This document shows positions 34,586 to 44,249 of a DNA stretch of 64,000 nucleotides, one piece after another. Each line of letters opens with the position of its first letter. Within the stretch, counting starts at the first letter, position 1. The notes below the pieces were generated by a model. It was not told the DNA's origin. It made no database searches and saw only the letters and a program-made list of their open reading frames with translations. The stretch is from NCBI RefSeq assembly GCF_030408675.1, contig NZ_CP047200.1:2356001-2420000 (forward strand), in the 5' to 3' direction. Source of the DNA: Corynebacterium durum. GTDB taxonomy: Bacteria; Actinomycetota; Actinomycetes; Mycobacteriales; Mycobacteriaceae. The position numbers and the translations under genes are program-made.

Positions 34586-34625
34586 ACCCTAGATTATCCA
34601 CGCTTTGTGGGACTACGATGCCAGT

Positions 34626-35720
34626 GTGGCTACTTTGCACCCTTCACCACCCCCCTCACCGTTACTTTCACGACCAGGTGCGGCGATCGCCCGCGATGCT
34701 GATGCCGCAATCGGGGGTACCAACGTCGCCTGGCACTACGGCAATCCGCTGGGGGAACAACGCTACCCCACCATGCTCATCGACCGCTCCGACCGGCAGG
34801 TGGTACGCGTCACTGGGCCAGAAGCCCCGCAGTTTCTGAACAACCTCCTCTCCCAAAAGCTTGACGACGCCCCCGATGGATTCAGCGCCGCCGCACTCGA
34901 CCTTGACCCCCAGGGCCGCGTTCTGCATCACGCCGACCTGCTCATCCACGACGGTGCCTTCTACCTAGACGCACCCGCCCCGCAGGCGCAATCCCTTCAC
35001 GACTACCTCACCCGCATGGTCTTCTGGTCCGACGTCACCATCGAACTCACCGATCTAGCGGTGCTTACCCTCCTCGGCGACCCCATTGACCTGCCGGAGG
35101 ATGTGCTTAGCCGCCCGGTCCACTGGGGCGGAAAGCCGCGTATCGATGTCCTGGTGCCCCGTGACCATCTTGAACCCACCGTGGCAGCCCTCGAAGCTGC
35201 AGGCGCCCAACTGGCTGGTCTCATGGCCTATACGGCAGAGCGGGTCACAGCGCTGGAACCTGACCTGCTTCTGGACCTTGATGAAAAAACCATCCCCCAC
35301 GAAGTACCAGGGTGGATCGGCCGCCTCGGCGATGACTCCTGGCCTGGTGCCGTACACCTAGAAAAAGGCTGCTACCGCGGCCAAGAAACAGTGGCGCGAG
35401 TACACAACCTGGGCCGTTCCCCACGGGTGCTGGCACTGGCACACCTTGATGGGTCCGCCCCAACGCTGCCCGCACCGGGCGACGAGCTGAAAACCTCCGG
35501 CGGTCGGTCACGTGTGGTTGGTCGGATTGGGACCGTTGTGCACGATGCAGACCTGGGGCCTATAGCACTGGTCCTCGTCAAACGCAGCGCTGCGGGAAGT
35601 GCAGGCTTGGTTGCGGGTGAGGCTGGCGAGGTGGCCGTGGCCATTGATGCAGATTCCATTCCCGCCGACGATGGCGAGCGCCCCGGCCGGGCCGCGATCA
35701 ATCGCCTGAAGGGCCTGTAG
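34626..35720 (+). CDS. ygfZ: Folate-binding YgfZ/GcvT-like protein
   Basis: A 364-residue protein of the GcvT/YgfZ fold, which uses folate to support Fe-S cluster assembly or repair. The signature K-G-C-Y-x-G-Q-E is present as EKGCYRGQETVARVHNLGR. LLSQKLDDAPDGFSAAALDLDPQGRVLHHADLLI matches the N-terminal folate domain. The GTG at 34626 is a probable start; the TTG at 34605 is an alternative. It diverges from pabC, so folate-related genes face each other. Confidence 0.88.
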   Translation: MATLHPSPPPSPLLSRPGAAIARDADAAIGGTNVAWHYGNPLGEQRYPTMLIDRSDRQVVRVTGPEAPQFLNNLLSQKLDDAPDGFSAAALDLDPQGRVLHHADLLIHDGAFYLDAPAPQAQSLHDYLTRMVFWSDVTIELTDLAVLTLLGDPIDLPEDVLSRPVHWGGKPRIDVLVPRDHLEPTVAALEAAGAQLAGLMAYTAERVTALEPDLLLDLDEKTIPHEVPGWIGRLGDDSWPGAVHLEKGCYRGQETVARVHNLGRSPRVLALAHLDGSAPTLPAPGDELKTSGGRSRVVGRIGTVVHDADLGPIALVLVKRSAAGSAGLVAGEAGEVAVAIDADSIPADDGERPGRAAINRLKGL

Positions 35721-35732
35721 GCGACGGTAACG

Positions 35733-35763
35733 GTGGCCTGTTGACGGCAGGTCAACAGGCCAC
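35733..35763 (+). terminator. Hairpin after ygfZ
   Basis: A perfect 13-bp stem (35733-35745 with 35751-35763; GTGGCCTGTTGAC) with a 5-nt loop, 12 bp after the ygfZ stop codon. There is no U-run, so it may act with other factors or stabilise the 3' end. Confidence 0.65.
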
Positions 35764-36093
35764 ATCGCCCCTATTTAGGGGTAGTTTTGGAATGAGTAAG
35801 ACTTCTTTGGACATACCTTTTTAAGAAGTTACGTGATAGATCAACAACTACCCGGCTGCTGTTAGAGCACCGCCTACTAGCTGGGATTCATCACTGTGTT
35901 GAACAAGCCCCCACAACACGACACGCTATTGCACAAAAACACCAATCGCGCTCACAAGAGTGCGAGGTCAAACACTAATTGCGGCATTTTCTCCTCACAC
36001 CAGCTATTGTGTCTAACAGGAATACACAGTAAGACAAAGCTCAGAGGGTGCCGAATTCCCGCAGCACCCCGCTCACTCCAAGGGGGTCAGGCC
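35764..36093. other. Long leader/promoter region of the DUF3073 gene
   Basis: 330 bp without a convincing ORF. AT-rich around 35770-35840. It presumably contains the promoter and a long 5' untranslated region for the DUF3073 gene. No known riboswitch fold was recognised by eye. Confidence 0.45.
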
Positions 36094-36300
36094 ATGGGTC
36101 GCGGCCGTGCCAAGGCAAAACAAGCCAAGGTTGCTCGTCAACTGAAGTACAACTCTCCTGATATGGATCTGGATTCGCTTCAACGGGAGCTGTCCGGAAA
36201 GTCGGATCGCGGGTCCTCGTACCCCGAAGACGACCAATATGCAGAGTGGGCTGATTGGTCCCCCGAGGACGAGGATAATCCCGAATCCAAGTGGCGCTAA
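36094..36300 (+). CDS. DUF3073 family protein
   Basis: A 68-residue basic-then-acidic protein. The start MGRGRAKAKQAKVARQLKY and the following NSPDMDLDSLQRELSG are diagnostic for DUF3073, a short actinobacterial family of unknown function; the tail is Asp/Glu-rich. The ATG at 36094 has AAGGGGG 8-9 bp upstream, so the longer frame from 35896 is rejected. Followed by a terminator. In corynebacteria it usually neighbours purM; here a block of decayed transposases intervenes. Confidence 0.9.
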   Translation: MGRGRAKAKQAKVARQLKYNSPDMDLDSLQRELSGKSDRGSSYPEDDQYAEWADWSPEDEDNPESKWR

Positions 36301-36361
36301 CAGCCCGTGTGCTGACGCCCACAACTCACCCCCAGTGATACGGGCTTTCAGCATCGCGACA

Positions 36362-36391
36362 GCGAGGTAGGCACACGCCCACCTCGCTTTT
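36362..36391 (+). terminator. Rho-independent terminator after DUF3073
   Basis: Stem 36362-36372 with 36377-36387 (GCGAGGTAGGC / GCCCACCTCGC, one mismatch) followed by TTTT at 36388-36391. Confidence 0.85.
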
Positions 36392-36399
36392 CGTCGTGT

Positions 36400-37321
36400 C
36401 TTAAAAATACGAATATACTGTTTTCCAACGTGCCACGGTATCAAACATTTGCTTTGATAGATAAACTACTACTATGCATCAGTGCAGGGGATCTTTCTAG
36501 ACTCCCATAGAGTGGCTTTAGGCAACATCGATGACACCATCGGCAGCAGTTGCTAAATGTTTGCCATACCTGCTGTTTGCTTGTTTTGCGGGTAATCACC
36601 ACATACGGATGGCGAACTTGTCACACGCCTTACACTGAGATGCGGCCAGATAGAGACGCTGAGCTTCAAGCGTTAGGCGTAGCACACCACACGCCAGAAC
36701 ACAAAATCGCCCGTAGCCACGCATGGCCACATACGTTGCCTGCTGCAATACTTCTCTACACTTCTACTTCTTGTTTTATTTACGGACGTAGTTAACTACC
36801 GCAATGGGGTTTTCTCACTACGTTCGCCAATCAGGGTCATAATGCAGCGATATCAACACCACAACACTCCTAGCGATCTTCGTAATTACCGTCGGACACA
36901 GACTGACGTGTTGTAAGGCCTTATAATGCTTCAATGCCACGTCCCCCTCAGTAGGTGCTTTGATGTTGGTAATAATCCCATTACGTTGTAAGTAGTTCCA
37001 GTTCAAAAAGGCAAACAGTCCTCACATCACAGCCATAGGCATACCCTCCCCGCGCTACGCTTGAGTTCCGTTCCTCCCCTAAGAAAGGAACTAGTCGCTG
37101 GCTTTGGCATGGCTCTATTGCCGTCCCTGTCTATCACATGATCCGGGGGGTGATGCCACCGGAGACCGTGGCGCACTCCACACTGCTCATAGGAACCTGA
37201 CCCACCCCAACCAAATAAGGTCTGCTTTGTAATGCGGATGCCAGCCACCAGTCACACCCGACGAACCATTCTTCCCAGCGACGAACACAACCCAACAACC
37301 GTTCATCGCTAGAACAAACCG
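36400..37321. other. Non-coding, decayed accessory DNA
   Basis: About 900 bp with no convincing gene. Short frames such as 36818-37006 on the minus strand and 36550-36795 on the plus strand have no recognisable product or ribosome site. The region abuts two transposase remnants and looks like the debris of former mobile elements. Confidence 0.5.
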
Positions 37322-38518
37322 ATGACACATGACCACGTCATAGGCGTTGACGTAGGAAAATACTTCCACCACGCCTGCGTCCTCGACCCCAGTGGCACAA
37401 CCATTCAATCCACACGAATTGAACAATCCGAAGCCGCTCTAACTTGAGTTTTTCACTCAGTTCACCACCACCGGCAGCACGCTCGTTGTCGTAGATCAAC
37501 CCAACAACATCGGCACAACTCACCGTCACCGTCGCTCACGCCACAGGTGCCGACGTGACATACCTGCCAGGGCTATCAATGCGTCAACGTGCACGTATCC
37601 ACACAGGAAACTTAAAAAACAGATATCCGCGATGCCTTCGTCATCGCCTACGCGGGACGATTCCTCCCCGATGCCCTACGCACCGTTGACCGCACCGATT
37701 GTGATCTTCCAGCAGCTCAAAGTGCTCAATGGTATCGATGATGACCTCACCCGCGCCTACACTAGGCTGATCAACCAAATCCGTTCGACCCTAGTGGGAA
37801 CATATCCAGAGTGTGAACACCTCCTCCGCGGTTCGATGATCCACCGCAGATGGATACTAGAACTGCTTGCCCACTATGGTGGGCCAACGAAACTCCGCCG
37901 CCTAGGTCGCAGCCGTGCCATCACATGCGCCAAGAAACACACAGCACGCAACCCCGCACCCATTGTGGACGCCCTATGTGATGCGATCACCAGTCAAAAG
38001 CTCACCCTCCCCGGCGCTGGCGAAGCCGAACTAGGCATAAGCACTGGCCGCCACCGACGCCCTGGCGAAATTGGACCACCGTAAACGAATCCACCAATAG
38101 GTCCTAGACATCATTGATCAGATCCCCCTGACCCAAGTGCTGCTGTCCATGCCAGGTATCGGTCCAGCGACAGCTGCGCGACCCCTGATGACCACAGGTG
38201 TTCAGTGACTTCGCAACAGCAGCTCAGCTGGCCTCGTATGCAGGCCTATGCCCGACAACGAACCAGTCGGGAACATCAATCAATTCACACAGTGTAAACA
38301 GGGCGGGCAACAAAAAATTAAACAACGCCCTATGGCAGTACTGTTTTTCAGCTATCAGACACCACGAGCGTTCACGGCAATTCTACGAGCGCAAACGCCA
38401 GGAAGGAAAGCGACACAACGCAGCCGTGGTGTGTCTAGCACGCAAACGCCTCAACGTCTTGTTCGCGATGGTCAAAGCCGGCACTTTCTACAGTGAGGAC
38501 TACGCCAGTACTCCATAA
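37322..38518 (+). pseudogene. IS110-family transposase remnant
   Basis: Fragments of one IS110-type transposase in successive frames. The N-terminal DEDD domain starts at the ATG at 37322 (HVIGVDVGKYFHHACVLDPSG) and stops after about 42 codons. LVVVDQPNNIGT, then VAHATGADVTYLPGLSMRQRARIHTG and DIRDAFVIAYAGRFLPDALRTVDRTD follow in shifted frames. An internal helical part lies at 37632-38084, and the C-terminal Transposase_20 domain (ASYAGLCPTTNQSGTS, RAGNKKLNNALWQ) runs to 38518. Several stops and frameshifts make it non-functional. Element ends were not identified. Confidence 0.85.
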
Positions 38519-38699
38519 CCCTTAAGCACACCACCAGAAGCCCCCAACACCGCCGACTGGAACCCCTACGCCAGCCGGCTACTGAGCATACCCACCTACT
38601 GGGGCGCTCAGTCCCCTTCCCACCCGCCGGTAGACTTGACAAACACTATAGGCCCCCCGATGGTCTCATCATCCGGGTGTGGGACGGTATCCTTTTGGT

Positions 38700-39418
38700 G
38701 AAGTCGTCACCCTAGGACCTCTGCTCCCTGGTAGCCTTTATCAGCGAAAATCCACAACCCAGTAGCCCACGCGACATCAAAAATGTGCTTTTTCGCAGCG
38801 GTGATATCATGCGTTGCCCGAGGCTCGACCGGAGCGATATATAACAACGGCCTGCCACCCCAGTTGGATAAGACTTGGAGGTTCCCGCCGAAACACCAGT
38901 GCCTACCAGAAAACCAACCAACTGTTGCGTAGATCGTTTCCCCCGTCATCGGTGGTATCGCGGCCGGTGACTTTTCCGATGGCAACAACGTCAGTGTGAA
39001 TAAACGTGCCATCCAAACACAAGATCAACTCACCTGCGGCTTCCTGATCAGCTAATACTTGCTGCAAGCTACGAGCACGGTGCGCAACCACATTGAGCGC
39101 TTTGTAAAGATACCGGTATGCGGTGGCTTGGCTAATGCCGCTGTCATAGGTTGAGCGATGCACAGAAGTGGCATCGATCAACCAGCGCAGGACCCCAGTA
39201 GTGTTTGGGCCTTGCAGATGGCGGGGCGTTGGTAACGGCAGTTATCACAGGCCAGGCGATGGATATTTAAGCCAGCAGCAGATCGTGTCAGCAATATGGG
39301 TAGGAATGCCAAGACAGGCACGATAGGTGAGCCATACGGAAAGGACCTTTCTAGGTGATTTTTGGTTAATGGCTAACCTAGCAGTTGGACCCTTTTCCTC
39401 TATTGCTGCGACACGCAT
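38700..39418 (-). pseudogene. IS5-family transposase remnant (DDE type)
   Basis: Minus-strand fragments of a DDE transposase. The N-terminal part begins at 39418 (MRVAAIEEKGPTARL ... CWLKYPSPGL) and ends in a stop. The middle part has LCLDGTFIHTDVVAIGKVTGRDT, with the first catalytic Asp. A frameshifted C-terminal part has NLQVLSNWGGRPLLYIAPVEPRATHDITAAKKH and FADKGYQGA, where DKGYxGA is typical of IS5/ISL2-type enzymes. Frameshifts around 38930 and 39245 inactivate it. Terminal repeats not identified. Confidence 0.8.
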
Positions 39419-39477
39419 GTTGGCCTGAGAGTTTAGGTAGTTATGGGGCTTCTAATCCGCATCCTGGTGAAAAACTG

Positions 39478-40548
39478 TCAGTACGCCGCGTGCTCGCTCG
39501 TCAACACCACGCGGGGAGCCCCCTCAGCATTCTCGGCATCGGCTTTGCGCACCGTACCAAGCTCCCACGCTTCAATGTGACGTGCCGTCAACATGGCAAG
39601 AGCCCGGTCGCGGTCCTCCGCGGCCACAACAGCCACCATTCCCACACCCATGTTGAAGGTCTTGTCCATTTCCTCCTGGGGCACTTTGCCCAGGTCGGCG
39701 ATGATGCGGAAAATCTGTCCGGGAGTCCAGGTGGCACGGGACAGTTCCGCCACCAGACCGGCGGGGATGACGCGAGCAAGGTTGCCCGCGAGTCCGCCAC
39801 CAGTGACATGGCAGAAGGTGTGCACATCGCATTCGGCGGCAAGCGCCAGGCAATCCTTGGCGTAGATGCGAGTCGGTTCGAGAAGTTCCTCCCCCAGGGT
39901 GCGTCCGAGTTCTTCCATATAGCTATCAAGCGGCAGCTTGGCTTTCTCCAGCAGAACATGGCGCGCCAGTGAGTAACCGTTGGAGTGCAGGCCGCTGGAG
40001 GCCATAGCGATCACCACGTCGCCGGGACGCACACGATCAGGCCCCAGAACATCCTCAGCTTCCACAACGCCCACGGCGGTGGCCGAGACGTCGTAATGCT
40101 CGGGCTCCATCACGCCTGGATGTTCCGCGGTTTCACCACCAAGAAGCGCGCAACCCGCCTGTATGCAGCCCTCGGCGATGCCAGCGACAATGTCGGCGAC
40201 ATGTTCGGGCACAACTTTGCCGATCGCAATGTAGTCCTGCAGAAACAGGGGTTCGGCACCGCAGACCACAAGGTCATCAACGCACATGGCCACCAGGTCG
40301 ATGCCGATGGTGTCGTGCTTGTCCATGGCCTGGGCGACGGCGAGTTTGGTTCCCACGCCGTCGGAACCCGCCGCGAGGAGGGGTTGCTTGTATTTCCCGA
40401 GCGCAAAAAGTCCCGCGAAACCGCCGAGGCCGCCGCGCACTTCCGGTCGAGTTGCTTTTTTCGCCAACGGGGCGATCAGTTCGACGGCGCGGTCGCCCTC
40501 AGCAATGTTCACTCCAGCCGCGGCGTAGGAGGCGTGAGCGTCAGTCAT
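39478..40548 (-). CDS. purM: Phosphoribosylformylglycinamidine cyclo-ligase (AIR synthetase)
   Basis: A 356-residue enzyme for the fifth step of purine synthesis (FGAM to AIR with ATP). Motifs include SYAAAGVNIAEGDRAVE, GSDGVGTKLAVAQAM, GIDLVAMCVDDLVVCGAEPLFLQDYIA, LLGGETAEHPGVM, and HVTGGGLAGNLARV, all in order. Family-typical length. It follows purF with a 28-bp gap, so purF-purM is an operon. Confidence 0.97.
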   Translation of the reverse strand: MTDAHASYAAAGVNIAEGDRAVELIAPLAKKATRPEVRGGLGGFAGLFALGKYKQPLLAAGSDGVGTKLAVAQAMDKHDTIGIDLVAMCVDDLVVCGAEPLFLQDYIAIGKVVPEHVADIVAGIAEGCIQAGCALLGGETAEHPGVMEPEHYDVSATAVGVVEAEDVLGPDRVRPGDVVIAMASSGLHSNGYSLARHVLLEKAKLPLDSYMEELGRTLGEELLEPTRIYAKDCLALAAECDVHTFCHVTGGGLAGNLARVIPAGLVAELSRATWTPGQIFRIIADLGKVPQEEMDKTFNMGVGMVAVVAAEDRDRALAMLTARHIEAWELGTVRKADAENAEGAPRVVLTSEHAAY

Positions 40549-40576
40549 GGTGGAATTCTCTTTCTGCGGTTATCAA

Positions 40577-42133
40577 TTAGTGTTGCATTTTGCGGACGAG
40601 TTCAGCGTTGGGATTCCCGGCGGGCAGCCCCAGGGGGTACACACCGTCGAAACAGGCGCAGCACAGTTCGTCATAGTCCTGCCTGGATGCCTCGACCATG
40701 CTGCCAATAGAGACATAGCCTAAGGAATCCGCGCCGATTGCGGTGCATACGGAGGTGACCATGGCATCTTCATCGTTACCTTCGACGCAATTGGCCAGTA
40801 GTTCGCCGGGGCTAGCAAAGTCAATGCCATAGAAACATGGCCATTTCACAGGTGGGGAGGCAATGCGCACATGCACCTCAGCAGCCCCCGCTTCCCGCAA
40901 CATGCGGATCAGGGCGCGTTGGGTGTTGCCACGCACAATGGAATCATCCACGACGACCAGGCGTTTGCCGTCAATAATTTGCCGCAGCGGGTTCAGTTTC
41001 AGGCGAATGCCCAACTGACGGATGGTTTGCGAGGGTTGAATAAACGTCCGCCCCACATAGGCGTTTTTCACCAGTCCCAGCCCGAAAGGAATGCCGGAAC
41101 CCTGCGCATATCCGACGGCCGCCGGGGTACCTGAGTCCGGCACAGGGATCACAAGGTCACCGTCGGCCGGGTATTCCTCCGCTAATCGACGCCCGATCTC
41201 CACCCGGGTTTCATGCACACTCTGCTGTCTGATCACCGAATCGGGGCGCGCAAGATAAACGTATTCAAACACGCAGCCCTTGTGTTTCTTCTCCGCAAAG
41301 CGTTCGGACCGCACACCCGACGCATTCACAATGATCAATTCGCCGGGATCAACCTCCCGGACAAACGAGGCACCCACAATATCCAGCGCTGCCGTCTCAG
41401 AGGCAACCACCCACCCGCGGTCTAAACGCCCGATACACAATGGCCGCACACCATGAGGATCACGTGCCGCATACAGAGTGTGCCCGTCAGTGAAGGTGAG
41501 ACAAAATGCACCTTTGATGGTGGGCAGTAGTCTCTTGGCGGATTCCACCAGACTGGTGTCGTCACTGATGCCGTGCGCCAACAGGGCACACATCACATCA
41601 GAATCGGATGGTTTGGTGGCCGGGTCGACGAGCTTTTTGCGCGCGGCATCGTCAAGCAATTCCAGGTAGTTGACCAGATTTCCGTTGTGCCCCAACGCAA
41701 CATCACTGCCGTTGGAAGCGGTGCGGAACATGGGTTGCGCGTTTTCCCAGCAGGTACCACCTGCGGTGGAATAGCGGGTGTGCCCGATAGCGATGTCGCC
41801 TTTCAGGGCGTCGAGGGATTGCTCATCGAAAATCTGGGAGACAAGACCCAAGTCTTTGTACACCACAATCTGATCGCCATCGCCGACGGCGATGCCGGCC
41901 GCCTCTTGCCCTCTGTGCTGGAGGGCGTACAGGCCGTAGTAGGTAAGTTTTGCGACTTCCTCCCCCGGTGCCCACACGCCAAAAACACCGCATTCTTCGC
42001 GGGGTGTTTGCTCGCCATGGTCGTCAAGAGGGAACTGAGGGGACTGATCCAAAGCTGCCACGATGCCCAATCGTAGCCGGTTGGGGTTCGTTTCTCTAAC
42101 CCGACTCGCCACACCCCCGTGCGGGTCCACCAA
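40577..42133 (-). CDS. purF: Amidophosphoribosyltransferase
   Basis: An enzyme of up to 518 residues that makes phosphoribosylamine from PRPP and glutamine, the committed purine step. The Ntn glutaminase nucleophile is the Cys of EECGVFGVW, which lies about 48 residues in, so the chain is probably processed there or the real start is further down (a GTG at 42061 would fit the length of corynebacterial PurF better). The PRPP-binding loop is VVVDDSIVRGNTQRALI. Upstream of purM in an operon. Confidence 0.95.
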   Translation of the reverse strand: MVDPHGGVASRVRETNPNRLRLGIVAALDQSPQFPLDDHGEQTPREECGVFGVWAPGEEVAKLTYYGLYALQHRGQEAAGIAVGDGDQIVVYKDLGLVSQIFDEQSLDALKGDIAIGHTRYSTAGGTCWENAQPMFRTASNGSDVALGHNGNLVNYLELLDDAARKKLVDPATKPSDSDVMCALLAHGISDDTSLVESAKRLLPTIKGAFCLTFTDGHTLYAARDPHGVRPLCIGRLDRGWVVASETAALDIVGASFVREVDPGELIIVNASGVRSERFAEKKHKGCVFEYVYLARPDSVIRQQSVHETRVEIGRRLAEEYPADGDLVIPVPDSGTPAAVGYAQGSGIPFGLGLVKNAYVGRTFIQPSQTIRQLGIRLKLNPLRQIIDGKRLVVVDDSIVRGNTQRALIRMLREAGAAEVHVRIASPPVKWPCFYGIDFASPGELLANCVEGNDEDAMVTSVCTAIGADSLGYVSIGSMVEASRQDYDELCCACFDGVYPLGLPAGNPNAELVRKMQH

Positions 42134-42210
42134 CCGGCTCGATCACCGTTCTATGACACCCCTGCATAGCGGTAGTGGGACAAAAATTCTTATACGCGGA
42201 TATACGGGGA

Positions 42211-42756
42211 TTAACCACGTATGGTTTTGAAAAAGTCTTTCAAAATCTTGTAGTTATACCCTACCCCGTTCTCAACGGGTTGAGCGTTGCGCATACGCTC
42301 TGGGGTCCAGTAGCCCGGGTCAAATGGAGGCACCGTGTGGGTTACAGAGTCATCATTTTCGACAGGCTTTTGCCCTTCAGGAAAGCTCGGCATCGGCGCA
42401 GGTTCCGCATCGCGCATACGCTCTGGAGTCCAATAGCCCGGGTCAAATGGAGGCACCGTGTGGGTCACACTATCATTACGCACGATGTCACCATCATCAT
42501 TGATTCTGATAGGATCCGCCTGCTTCGATACATCGCTTGTATCTATGGGCATCGGCGCAGGTTTTGCATTACGCATGCGATCAGGGGTCCAATAGCCCGG
42601 GTCAAATGGAGGCACCCTGTGCGCGGTGGAGCCCGAATTCTTTTGATTATCCTGGGCGGTGTCGTTGGGCGTTGCCTGAGCTTGGGCGGCCGGCATAACG
42701 GCTGGTGCGAGCAATCCGCTGGCGACCATCACAGCTGCGGCATATGCACGTTTCAT
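42211..42756 (-). CDS. Secreted protein with three PPFDPGYWTPERM repeats
   Basis: A 181-residue protein of unknown function. It has a Sec signal peptide (MKRAYAAAVMVASGLLAPAV, cleavage after AQA near residue 27). The mature part contains three copies of a 20-plus-residue unit H-[TR]-V-P-P-F-D-P-G-Y-W-T-P-[DE]-R-M-R-[ND]-A, spaced about 45 residues apart and linked by polar segments. The DNA copies are nearly identical, implying recent duplication or gene conversion. Aromatic/Pro-rich repeats of this kind often bind carbohydrate or cell wall, but I cannot assign a family. Confidence 0.75.
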   Translation of the reverse strand: MKRAYAAAVMVASGLLAPAVMPAAQAQATPNDTAQDNQKNSGSTAHRVPPFDPGYWTPDRMRNAKPAPMPIDTSDVSKQADPIRINDDGDIVRNDSVTHTVPPFDPGYWTPERMRDAEPAPMPSFPEGQKPVENDDSVTHTVPPFDPGYWTPERMRNAQPVENGVGYNYKILKDFFKTIRG

Positions 42757-43110
42757 ATTCTCACCTCACAACAAAATAGGAACAAGTACGCACCTTATTC
42801 TAGCTAGATTTTATGCATGAAATATGATACTGAGCGCGGTTGTGCATTTGTAATTTATTTGTAACTATTTTGCAATGAAAAATAGATAACATAGCGGTCA
42901 TTTGACGCAATGTGACGGCGCCACACAGAGGCAGCTTTATGCCCGTGCGGTGCATATATATTCCGGGTGCTACAACCAAGATAAGCAGAAAGAACAGCGA
43001 TACTACACAACCCCCACCATCCTAAAAGCATGCCCCCTAACAGGGGGCATATTTTATTCACAGAGCGCGGTAGACCACACGATTCCTGATATATGGCCCT
43101 GATATACAGC
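42757..43110. other. AT-rich intergenic region
   Basis: 354 bp between two minus-strand genes. It holds the promoter region of the repeat-protein gene (AT-rich at 42780-42900) and one strong hairpin at 43030-43050. No gene seen. Confidence 0.45.
43030..43056. terminator. Terminator hairpin
   Basis: A perfect 9-bp stem (ATGCCCCCT at 43030-43038, AGGGGGCAT at 43042-43050) with a 3-nt loop, followed by ATTTTATT on the plus strand and preceded by a TTTTAGG-like run on the minus strand. On the minus strand it lies about 60 bp after the VIT-family gene. Confidence 0.8.
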
Positions 43111-43827
43111 TCAGCCTGCCTGCACACCAAAAAGCGCACCTACAAGGTACGTCACCGCCAAAGCCACTCCCCCGCCGATCACTAGGCGAGCAATGCTCCT
43201 ACCGCGACGCGCCTGCGAAAACCGCGCGGATATGCTTCCCGTGATGGTCAGCGCAAGGAGCGTGCTCACCACAGTGACCCACACACGATGCCCCTGAGGA
43301 GCCAAAAGCACTGCAACAAGCGGAAGCACAGCACCAATCATGAACGACACCGCAGAGGATAAGGCGGCGACCCACGGATTAGTCAGTTCATCGGGATCCA
43401 TCCCCAGTTCCAGATCCAGATGCGCACCCAACGCATCATGCTCAGCCATTTCCGTGGCGGCCCGCTCGGCGGTTTCTTCAGATAAGCCCTTGCCGCGCAG
43501 GATACCCACCAACTCCTGATGTTCGGCGTCCGGCATGTTCGAGAGCTCCCAGCGCTCTTTCTGCACCAACACCTGCTCGGTGTCCCGTTGGGCCGACACC
43601 GACACGTACTCCCCCAATGCCATGGATACAGCACCTGCTGCTAGGGCTGCAATGCCAGCAGCCGCAAGCGCGGAGGTGGAGGTGCCAGCGGCCGCCACCC
43701 CAATAACCAAACCCGCTGTGGAGACAATGCCATCGTTGGCTCCCAGCACTCCAGCACGCAGCCAGTTTAGGCGGGATCCAACATCGCTGGTATGTGGTTC
43801 CGGAAGAGTGTGTTCAGCAGTAGTCAC
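43111..43827 (-). CDS. VIT1/CCC1 family membrane transporter
   Basis: A 238-residue VIT-family protein, predicted to move Fe2+ or Mn2+ across the membrane. The N-terminal GxxDGxVST hallmark is present as LGANDGIVSTAGLVIGVA; ALAAGAVSMALGEYVSVSAQRDTE is the TM2 signature. A charged cytoplasmic metal-binding loop (about 85-130, Glu-rich) precedes the last three hydrophobic segments. It starts 5 bp before the end of the upstream SCP gene region and is probably co-transcribed with it. Confidence 0.9.
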   Translation of the reverse strand: MTTAEHTLPEPHTSDVGSRLNWLRAGVLGANDGIVSTAGLVIGVAAAGTSTSALAAAGIAALAAGAVSMALGEYVSVSAQRDTEQVLVQKERWELSNMPDAEHQELVGILRGKGLSEETAERAATEMAEHDALGAHLDLELGMDPDELTNPWVAALSSAVSFMIGAVLPLVAVLLAPQGHRVWVTVVSTLLALTITGSISARFSQARRGRSIARLVIGGGVALAVTYLVGALFGVQAG

Positions 43828-43832
43828 ATGCT

Positions 43833-44198
43833 TTACAGTGGCACAATGGGCAGCCAGTGCGCCACTTCGGCGGCGCGGGTCCCAGACGTGTCTTCAGGTC
43901 GGAGGTCTCGCAGTCCGGTAGCGATTTGCAGCCACGTATGGGGATCCACTTCTACAACATTGGGCGGCGTGCCGCGCGTGTGGCGGGGGCCGTCGATGCA
44001 TTGCACAGCCACGAAGGGAGGGACTCGCACCTCCACGGAGTGGCCCGGAGCAAGATGTTCGAGGGTGCGGGCGGTGAGTCGGACGGCGTCGGCAAGCGCG
44101 GCACGGCTGGGCCTAGAGGCGGCATCGGGGTCGCGAATCCAGGCTTCAACAGCGAGGACGGCGGCGCGGGTCGCGGCGGGATCAGCTGAGGTTTTCAC
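43833..44198 (-). CDS. Sterol-carrier-like (SCP2-type) small protein
   Basis: A 121-residue protein typical of the bacterial sterol carrier family: [68 protein letters not shown] (in pieces) and a short C-terminus. The family is a small actinobacterial relative of the SCP2 lipid-binding fold, of unknown cellular role. It lies 5 bp upstream of the VIT gene on the same strand and is divergent from the thioesterase gene. Confidence 0.8.
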   Translation of the reverse strand: MKTSADPAATRAAVLAVEAWIRDPDAASRPSRAALADAVRLTARTLEHLAPGHSVEVRVPPFVAVQCIDGPRHTRGTPPNVVEVDPHTWLQIATGLRDLRPEDTSGTRAAEVAHWLPIVPL

Positions 44199-44249
44199 AA
44201 AGAGCTACTCTAGTATTTCTGTGATTCGGGGGGTTTGTATGCTGATTTT

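Noticed and set aside
36818..37006. Short minus-strand frame of 62 codons next to the transposase remnants
   Set aside because: No ribosome site, no recognisable product, and neighbours are decayed DNA.
39355..39375. DtxR-like TAGGTTAGCC near the IS5 remnant
   Set aside because: Only a half-site with wrong spacing of the other arm, and it lies inside the decayed transposase coding region.
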